Positions 56,142-64,000 of a DNA stretch of 64,000 bases are shown here, in pieces. The position numbers were made by a program, and so were the translations under genes. Every line of letters begins with the position of its first letter. Positions within the stretch are counted from its first letter, which is position 1. The DNA comes from Polytrichum commune (Eukaryota; Streptophyta; Polytrichopsida; Polytrichales; Polytrichaceae), in contig OX485808.1 in assembly GCA_950295325.1 (NCBI GenBank), positions 21,722,527 through 21,786,526 of the forward strand. Direction: 5' to 3'. The notes beneath the pieces are model-generated. The model saw only the letters and a list, made by a program, of their open reading frames with translations, was not told the origin of the DNA and ran no database searches.

Positions 56142-58824
56142 TTATTCCTTCTTTCCTCCCGGACCACCTTTCATGGGGTTCTGTGCTATTAGGTACTTGG
56201 CTAAATAATCAACTGGGTTCTCAGGCCTACATGGGCATCCCAGCCAGACTGTCAGGGTATTCATAGGATTTTGTTCTATAAGGTATTTCGCTATGTAACC
56301 TACTGGATTTCAGGTCTAGCAGAGACACCCCTAGCTATACTTGGTGAGTGCATTCCTTGATGCCTTAAACAAGTTTACTAGTTTTACCATGCATTTGGTA
56401 CTAGGGAGAATGAAACCTCGATTTAGTTTCAGGCCTCATAACACTAAATGCTCCCAGACAAGTGGAATATATTACACGATAAAATGCATTTGTACAGCCC
56501 AGACATTTCTGTAACTTCAGTTAGATCTAATGTGTAATTTGCTGCATGGCTCAAGCACACAAAAGGAACATAATGCATGTAGGATCTTATCAGTCCTCTG
56601 TTGCCAAATGTACATCTTTCTCTACACAGTGTTTATCTTCTCTACAGAGTGTATATCTTCTCAACACAACAACCTTGGATCATTACAATAACATACAGGA
56701 CTTTAACGAGTACTCTTGGACAAAGTTCTTTTGTACGACAATATCTCACACAGCTAAACCTATGCCTCTACTTGGATAAACACTCAGCTCCAGAGTAAAG
56801 CAGCTGCAAAAGAGCTAGAGGAAGAATTGTAGAAAGCATACCTCATGGATCGTGAAATCGCGTCTCTCTCAGCACATCTTTACCTCATACTTACTATTCA
56901 TTGCAAAGTTTCAATTGTGCTCTCAAAAATGAACATCAGTACCCCAAGAGAATGGAACTGGGTTAAGTAGCATAAAGTGAAGTGAACACCAAGATTTGTT
57001 ATGTAAACAGTCCGTTCAAGTGCCTTCATCAATCAAGTGTAGGAAGTAGATACAAGATACAAACTTAATTAGTTGAGTTCCACCAACTAATTTGACTTCA
57101 TTCTTAACTTTGACAGTCTAAGATTGACCACTAGTTGACAGTCTGGTAAGAATAAGAGATACATTGGTTGATATCCAGCAAGTCATCGGAGGCTGTTACT
57201 GTTCTGTGAAAGAAAATGAAAATGCGACTGATGTACGTACCTCTCAATGGCAAGTAGCTGTAATCCATGAAGCAATAATGGAACCACTGATGCCTCCTGC
57301 TCAAGAAAGTGTGAGAAGGTCAGTAAGAAGAAACTTCCTCTTCATTAGATTGATCACTTTGAATCAAGAGTCTGGGTTTTGGAGTCCATTTCAGTCCCTG
57401 GACTGCATTGACACAGAAGGTGATGGTAGATCTTAAGATTATTTCATTGATGAAAATCTTAACCCTATCTAAAAATCTTCAGTGTGTAGTGTACCAAGTA
57501 TTGCCGCACTGGCAGCGCCCGAATCTCCAACTTATCTGCTGCTTCTTTTGCTGCTAATGCTTCCTGCATGTCAAATGAAAAGTCACTAATTTCTTTTGAT
57601 TGAAGCATGTGGTTCACATGGGGTGACTATCCTACCATCCACTGCTTCACTCCTATCACCCGCCAAACTTCTTTGTGAATGACAAACAATTGGACTAGTA
57701 CATGAGAAGTTTTCCATCAAGCTCCCAGAACTCTTGCATCGGTTAGCTGCAATTTGAGGTCACAATCCGATCACGCATATGGATCTACTTGATGAACGAA
57801 ACAAGACAGTAGGCATTCTTGGCCTTTCAAATGACGAAATTGAGTGGAAGTGAACTTGCTACTTTCATAAGAATTCGGTTACTATCAACCGAAGGTTAAG
57901 AAACCAGAGTCTGTAAAAGTACAATGCCAAATTGCCAAAAGAATCGTTGGAGTGATGCAACAACATCTGATTATGGAAATGATATGCCATGATAAAGAAA
58001 GCTTATTGCAACAGGAGATACCTCCTTTGCGGGGTCAAACCATACCTCAGGAGACAATCCCAACGCAGAAGGCCTGGGTGCCGAAGACCCGGCCGCTGCT
58101 ACAGATCCTGTGCGTGATCATCACAAGAAATTTGAGTTCACACCGGTGTTCTGACAGTCCACTCAGACCACGAATTTTGACTAACAATAAGCTATTTCTA
58201 TTGTTTAGAAAGAATCAAGTACAAGCGAGGTGACCTCGAGGTGCAGCAGCAGCAGGAGCCACAGAAGCTGTGCAGGACCAAAAAAATTGGGTCAGCAATT
58301 TCTTACTAGATTTTACTGACAACCGGTTTGTTAGTTTCACAAGATCGTTAGTTGTGGAGATTGCAAAGCGGCAAGAACCAAATTGAGGAGTTCGAAGTTG
58401 CGTGCAAGACTTGTGAGAGATTGAATGTGCTACGAGGCTTGAATACCTAATAATAATGTATTTGATTAGGAATGCTACCGAAAGTCTCTTGCCTGACAAA
58501 TATCATGAACAGATCAGAGAAAGCAGTAATGTGAGAAGTAAATGTAAAGAGATGTGACCTCGAGGTCCAGCAGGAGCGCCAGATGCCGAACCTGCGGAGC
58601 ACAATAAAAATTTTCACACAGAAAGGCACATGCACCTTACATATGTTGGATATTCAGATATTTGGTTACATATGCTACACACTTCTGGATATGCAAACAT
58701 GTTGATGCTTGTGATTATGTAACAAAAGCAAAAAGAGAGGAAGATTATGAATTAATCGACAATCGGATGCAAGAGAAGAGACCTCGAGGGGCTGGAGCCG
58801 CCATGAATACAGAGGCAGGAGCGT
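56142..58824 (-). CDS. DPY-30-motif protein, C-terminal seven exons; N terminus not found
   Basis: The C terminus is a complete DPY-30 dimerisation motif spread over three exons: RALPVRQYL, SVVPLLLHGLQLLAIER, then PENPVDYLAKYLIAQNP and a Gly/Lys tail. The motif occurs in the COMPASS subunit DPY30/SDC1 and in flagellar proteins (radial-spoke proteins, NDK5, AK7), where it binds AKAP-like helices. Exons: 58824-58783, 58591-58559, 58267-58235, 58107-58022, 57563-57495, 57296-57241 and 56226-56142 (TAA). All phases agree, giving 133 residues. The first three are mini-exons of 42, 33 and 33 bp, each ending in PRG-type Ala/Pro sequence with the same phase. The first one needs an upstream exon I could not place. 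The neighbour is a divergent TEX47-like gene, which favours a flagellar role. A COMPASS subunit is the alternative. Confidence 0.75.
56262..56315 (-). pseudogene. Decayed duplicate of the last DPY-30 exon
   Basis: 89 bp upstream (in transcript sense) of the real terminal exon is a near copy of it: GCTAG then ACCTGAAATCCAG against GTAG then GCCTGAGAACCCAG, continuing with similar spacing. Read in the same frame it has three TAG stops, so it cannot replace the live exon. Confidence 0.7.
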
Positions 58825-59533
58825 CTGCGTGGCCAAAAAGGTCCTCACAAGCAAGGGATCTTGCTCATCGTCCAAGATGAAGAAAACGAAAAGTAGGAGA
58901 ACACAGAAGAGGTATAGACTAAGCACTGCAAATTTCTACAGTCGATCATTCATGGAAATGGGCATCCGAGTCAAGGAGATGGAGTACTTTTTTCATGCCC
59001 CCAATGTGATGGTAGGAGGAGGATAGTGACAAGGAGCGAGGTGGTGATGCGGATTGCACAATTTTTGGATATGGCACCCTTTGATTTCCAACGACCTTTC
59101 ATGCTCAACCGTCACATGTGAGATTCGTTTGAAGATCATCGAAGAAATTGCCCTTCAAGTTAAGTATGAATGATTCATATGTCTGGATGGACCAACCAAT
59201 AGGTAGCACACACATCATCCGGTGAGATAAAATGTGGCGGTTACAGCCATTGCCACATACAGTATTATATTACACTGCCATTCGATTTTGTTTGTGTGAT
59301 TATAAAACTCGCAGGAATGCTATGTTTTCTGCTTCCACATTTCATGTATCTGGCAATATCTGAGGATTACATCATTGACGCCAACCACTGGGGTGCATTT
59401 TAAAAACTGCAAGCACTTTGAGTCGCCTCATTTGTCGCTTGATTCTACGGGTTTCCTTTATAGACCGTGTACACAACCTTCGAGCTTTAGCTTTCGGAGG
59501 CAAGAAAAGAATCTTGTCCACAAACTAGGAAAC
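58825..59533. promoter_or_regulatory. Interval between the divergent DPY-30-motif and TEX47-like genes
   Basis: About 700 bp separate the first placed exon of the minus-strand gene and the first codon of the plus-strand gene. The missing N-terminal exon(s) of the DPY-30-motif gene may lie here. On the minus strand a basic stretch around 59,420-59,520 (PPKAKARRLC...KRQMRRLK) is open but not clearly linked. If transcription starts lie here, the two genes share a bidirectional promoter. No specific regulatory site was recognised. Confidence 0.35.
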
Positions 59534-62500
59534 ATGGACGAACTTATGATGCAGATCCACCAACCCCGGCCGAACCTGCTGGATGTAGTGGTTGAAAAAG
59601 CTGCTGCTAAGGTTGGTTGGATTAGCTTTGCCACTTCAAAATTAGCTTTGCCACTAATTGTACATTCTCCTCTGAACATCCTCTGATCTTCAGCAATCCT
59701 ACACTTTACAATGTCCAATCTACAACCAATTTTAGAGTTATGCAAGTCCTATCTAGTTGATTTTTCTTGCTGTATCTTCTATTGAAGTACGTCCTTCAAC
59801 CCGCGAAGGAGAACGTGCATAATGATTATGTGTAATATATTGCGCAGATATATTAATCCACACATGATCTACACATTAGTTTACACGTTAACCGACACAT
59901 TAATCTAGTTATAAGGTGGATTAAGGATATGTCAGGATCACAATATGATAACGTGTGGACTATGTGCAATCCATTGTGCAGAGAGGACCGAGCATAAACC
60001 GGATGCTATATATCGCCAAACTTCCTACCAAGGAGACCTCAAAGCAGCGTGTTGTAGGTAAATCCTTTTTCAAAAACTTTCAATCCAATTTCAATCTGAA
60101 GTTTCAAGGGATTGAACCTGAATGCATTGATGTAAGTGAGAAAATGCTTGAAAATATAATAGGCTAATCTAATCTTGGATGCCAAATTTCACTGACTTGT
60201 GCGTAGAGTGGCACGAGCAGACGTTGAAGACAGCCGGTCCACTGAACAAGATGTCAGGGTTTCTCATGGTGTATCCAACTTGCGTCATGCATTTTCTTGA
60301 GGTGACAAAATGTCTTCCACTTTTAGCAAAAAAATTCCTATTCAACGAAAGGAGGAAACAAAATTCTGACAGTATGCTTTCAATAGATTTTCTTTAGGGT
60401 TTTACAGAAATGTTCACATCGTCTTGCCATGTAGGCGGAGACACATCAGCTGTTTACTGTCATCAAGGCGTTGCGAGGAGAAGGCAAATTGGAGCCCATA
60501 CTGGAGGGAGTTTGTATGCTTACATTCACCGAACAGGTTAATTTGCACCAGAAACTCCTTCAGCCTAAAAAGTGATTGAAGAACTCTAATTCCTCTATCG
60601 AACAACATCCATCTGAGGGAAAACCTAACTGAGGTTGATCAATGATATTAAATCTCTGCATTAAAGTTCGCTCAGCAGACCATGATGAGTAGTAATAAAA
60701 GTATGCCAAGACATTCATATGGATCCTTTTGGTACAGGCGGACATTCGGGCATTTCCTTCGTGGATGAATGTGTTTGTGAAATCTGACAACCTTGGTCCA
60801 TATGAGTATATCTTGGAAGATTTCAACGTTCTGCACAAGGTATAAATTAACTCAACCATCCACCTGTTTGAGCGCTGGAACAATCTAGGAACTCGAGGAT
60901 CACCAATTTTGAGGGAGTGGTGACACGATTGGATGGCAACGATCAAATTCATGGCAGGTGTCGGAGATGAATATAAACATGCTGAAATGGGGCAGACTAC
61001 TCACCGTCATGGACAAGGTACTCCATCTTTCAAGCACATTCATTTTATGTAAATAGACTCACATCATGTTGCCATAGATTCAACCAACTTCTAGTCATCA
61101 CGGCAGGACTCCTGACCCGGAGCCTTCGGTCAATGGACTAGATAACCATCAAGAGGTAAGTGAGTGACAATGAGCCGCAGAAGCCACGAGTCATCCGCCT
61201 CCTTTAGCTAGTTATTGGCCATAGCCGGTTTGCTCATGGATGTAAACTACAAGTTATGGATGAGATGTTGTGTGCGTGGATAGAAAATGTAAAAGAGCTG
61301 TCGGAAGTGCCCTCTATTTGGATGAACGATCAATTATGCTCAGGAACTCCCCTCGGAGATTGACTTGGCTCATCACTCTAATTTTCATTATCACTGGGGG
61401 GGGGACTCTTCATTGGAAACCTAGATGACGTGCGTGGGTCACTATGACATTAAACCTTCTATATACGAGAGGTTCATAAAGAAAAACAAATGTATATGTA
61501 CTACCTGCATACTAAAAAATGGAATCTTACTAAGCTTTTCAACTTAATGTGATAAATGTCTCGCTAATGGTTCAAATAATACCGCTTCTTACACTTATAT
61601 TAGTTCGTAAGTGGCATGAAGAGTCCACCCTCCCGGGGCATTAGTCTAGTTGTTGTTGCTCTACCTTTTGGCTCCACTTCTCTCTCCCTTCCTTTTGGAC
61701 TACATGTATGTCTCCCCCCCCCCCTCCTCAACCTTTCGGCCCTTGTAGTGTGACTTTTGTTGACTCTGACCTCGGTGAGGTCTTCTAAGTCATCACGGTA
61801 GGGGTTCACAAACCCAACCACAACAACCCCACTAGCCACTTCAACTTGCCCACACACGCCATCAAAAACTACGACTACAACCTCACATGACTGCTATCCA
61901 ATCTTTCTTAGCAATCATCCTAAACAAGTGGAAATTGGAAAACAAACCCCCCATCCCTAGCAACCAACTCACAAGAAAACATTGCAACCAACATCGAACC
62001 AATACATAAGGCATTCCTTAGCTTTTGGTAGGGATTGCATTTCCTACTCTCACATAGCTCTTACTTGACCCCTCGGGGATCAACTTGGATCTTCATCACA
62101 CCAAGGACACACCCCTCTCCACTAATGACAACCCTAACCTAAGGTGACCATATTCCATCCTGTAAAAAATTATAAACCACCCTCATCCACAACCCCCCTT
62201 CAACAAGCCACATAGTTGACAAACATAGCCAAATCACACCTAGTAAATAAAATTTGTCAATCCAAGCTGTAGAGTCCCACCACCAACAGGTGACAACCTA
62301 ACCCTCGGGTAAAGAGACTCTCCATGTATGCTTGCCTCCTAGGGTGGCAACATATCTATCTATCTATCTATCATGTTGCCACATAAGTCATCAAATCCTC
62401 TTTAGAAGGCCTTTTTTTTTTCTTTAAATTTTTTTTTTCCTAGAAGCATAAAAGCGGTTGGTGATAATTAGGTCATGGTGTTTCTCACTGTTTTGAAATG

Positions 62501-63098
62501 TGTGAAATATGAAGAGTGTGACAGGATGAACGAGTTTTGGCATTGGAATCATTGAGGGCAAGTGCTGAGGATCTTCTACCATATGACCCTGCTGAGATTT
62601 ATGCACGTGAGTTTTTTATTTCTTTGGTTTTCAAGATACATCATCACTCACACAAACACATGATTTTGCTACAAATCACTACAAAATAACTGACTGTTCA
62701 ACTATCCACTTCATGTTAGCACAAATTCCAATCACAGTTCCTATCTTACATACTTGAACATCAAGCTAAGCCATCTGTGATCATGTCTGTGTACGAATCT
62801 TTTGAATTGTTCACATCCGTACACTGTCAGAGAGGAGTTTTGTAAGTTACCCTAAATTCCTTGTCCTTCAATCCCAGTTTTGCAGGCAGGGAAGACACCG
62901 AAACTCGATGAATTTTTGGATCTTATGACTTCCTCCATGACCATGCTGTTCGATTCAGATATCCTCATTTTGCAATTTATCTTCCATCTTCTTCACAAGT
63001 TCCCACACTCGTTCCACGTTTTGAATCTTTTTGCTGTTTCAGCGACCATTTTGAGTTCCGAAATCTGTGCCACAACTAAGGGCCACTTTACACTATGA
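59534..63098 (+). CDS. TEX47-like (BLUF-fold family) protein, 9 exons
   Basis: Resembles animal TEX47, a sperm-expressed protein with a BLUF-like fold, so a role in motile-sperm flagella is inferred. Exons: 59534-59611, 59982-60057, 60207-60301, 60435-60536, 60738-60839, 60958-61017, 61078-61155, 62525-62606 and 62890-63098. Phases fit throughout, giving about 293 residues. Family-like blocks are RMLYIAKLP, KMSGFLMVYPTCVMHFLE, GVCMLTFTEQ with ADIRAFPSWMNV, and the C-terminal LLPYDPAEIYA...LDEFLDLM...LFDSD. The third exon's acceptor (GCGTAG) was chosen because an in-frame TAA precedes the alternative ATG at 60,180. After FDSD the frame runs on for about 45 residues of lower quality into a dispersed repeat, so the true end may be earlier. 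The start is the first ATG in a good exon. Confidence 0.7.
61395..61638. mobile_element. Short deletion derivative (MITE) of the GGGGTGGACTCTTCAT family, in a TEX47-like intron
   Basis: GGGGGGACTCTTCAT at the left and ATGAAGAGTCCACCC at the right form the same terminal inverted repeats as the 6.3-kb element. The left 120 bp match the right end of that element reversed (GACGTGCGTGGGTCACTATGA) and the right part matches its left end reversed. Total about 244 bp. It sits in the 1.4-kb intron between exons 7 and 8 of the TEX47-like gene. Confidence 0.75.
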
Positions 63099-64000
63099 CC
63101 ATGAAGTTGTGAGGGCCCTTGAAACCTATCCGAAGGTTGTACCATGGAAGATTGGAATTGAATTTTGTGTGGTCATGGGCCTTCAAGTATAGTGTAAAGA
63201 CATACACAACCGGGCGCTCAACCGGATGCTATTTCAGGTATCATGTGGGCCATTCTACACAACAAGTTATGACAAGTCAAGGGTTGAAAGATTTTGTAGT
63301 GTCGCGGGCTCTCGGTTTTTGTGTTAGACATACATCTTTCAGGTGGGCTTTGACACAAAATCCGGTAGATCATGAAACATTATCCATTGCATGCCATGTA
63401 GGACTTCATGTAAGTTTTTCATGCCTTCAAACTTCCTTGAGTAGTCCCTTAGACTCTTAAGCTCTAGTGTCAAGTGAAGTGGCATGGTCACAACATTTCC
63501 CACCAATGAGAGATTTTACATTTGAATGGTCACATGCCCTCAAACCATAGTGTAAAGTGTCCCTAACAAGCCATATACTAGAACAAAAGGAAAAAAATGG
63601 AATGCCATTGTCACACACCCACATATATATAGAGAGAGAGACCACTTTTGAGACCACCCTCCAAAAGAAAGGCCATACACCTTATGCTACAAAATGGAAC
63701 ACCATGATCAATATAAGGTATACGGATTCCCATTCACATCGGTGCACAAACACCCAAGTTTCATTTTCTTTCTGTTCTTTCCACTTTTGAGAAAATGGGG
63801 TGAATCCCTTGACATGTAAGGTGTCTGAATTCACATAAGGTATGGCCCATGATGGAGCTGCCGATCAGGTTGTTCGACTAGAACAAGACACCGCACTATG
63901 ATGAAGTACGTGTGACAATGGTTCAAAAGGAGGAGGATCTTCATATTCATGCAGCGAAGTCCTTAAATTAGTGTTTACTTGTATATTTGAGCAGTGACAA
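63099..64000. repeat. Dispersed repeat and 3' flank
   Basis: 63,300-63,485 aligns with 51,355-51,540. GACCATGAAGTT at 63,098 also occurs at 34,908. A short GA run (63,630-63,641) follows. No gene was recognised up to the window end. Confidence 0.5.

Noticed and set aside
1-64000. CRISPR array, bacterial operon or organellar DNA
   Set aside because: No regularly spaced short repeats, and the genes have spliceosomal introns and plant nuclear character.

Overview
The window looks like nuclear DNA of a land plant, and most likely one with swimming sperm (bryophyte, lycophyte or fern). The genes have short GT-AG introns, a plastid-type fatty-acid desaturase is present, and two adjacent divergent genes encode proteins of kinds found in flagella (a TEX47-like protein and a DPY-30-motif protein). 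The lineage is an inference from gene content, not from any search. All coordinates come from hand reading; splice sites may be off by a base or so.

Layout. 1-9.5 kb has no recognisable host gene: it holds a 392-bp tandem duplication, a 1-kb DNA transposon (6.3-7.4 kb) and other dispersed repeats. 9,524-15,078 (minus) is a complete ten-exon ARP3 gene of the Arp2/3 complex (425 codons). 15.4-16.3 kb is a cluster of three MITEs. 17.8-18.0 kb is a tRNA-derived SINE that abuts the A-rich tail of a large non-LTR retrotransposon running leftwards from 25.3 kb (possibly from 29.9 kb) to 18.0 kb. 31,154-32,211 (plus) is the complex I subunit NDUFA8. 34.1 kb has an aspartic-protease remnant. 37,581-40,164 (minus) is a plastid FAD5/ADS-type desaturase. 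41.6-45.4 kb is repeat territory: a transposon relic, a nested foldback structure, and the 3' end of a second copy of the retrotransposon. 47,016-49,837 (plus) is a PRS4-type PRPP synthase, 52,841-54,259 (plus) is STK19, 56,142-58,824 (minus) is the DPY-30-motif gene and 59,534-63,098 (plus) is the TEX47-like gene.

The most unusual item is the retrotransposon. On its sense strand (minus) ORF2 starts with a lysine/glutamine-rich leader ending in a 2A-like 'ribosome skipping' motif (LSGDIESNPGP). It is followed by an APE-type endonuclease, a reverse transcriptase with YADD box, a long region with a Dam/PCIF1-like methyltransferase-fold candidate, an RNase H and a C-terminal zinc knuckle. This copy is dead: I count seven in-frame stops and three frameshifts, one of them at a (TA)n microsatellite inside RT, and the RNase H glutamate is changed. 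A diverged relic of the same family at 44.5-45.4 kb shows that it is a family rather than a one-off. A 557-805 codon ORF1-like frame with a C-terminal coiled coil and upstream 90-bp tandem monomers lies on its 5' side; whether it belongs to the same element is not settled.

The host genes are housekeeping genes of unrelated pathways (actin nucleation, respiration, plastid lipid desaturation, nucleotide synthesis, DNA repair) and do not form a functional cluster, except that the divergent DPY-30 and TEX47 pair may share a promoter region and a flagellar role.
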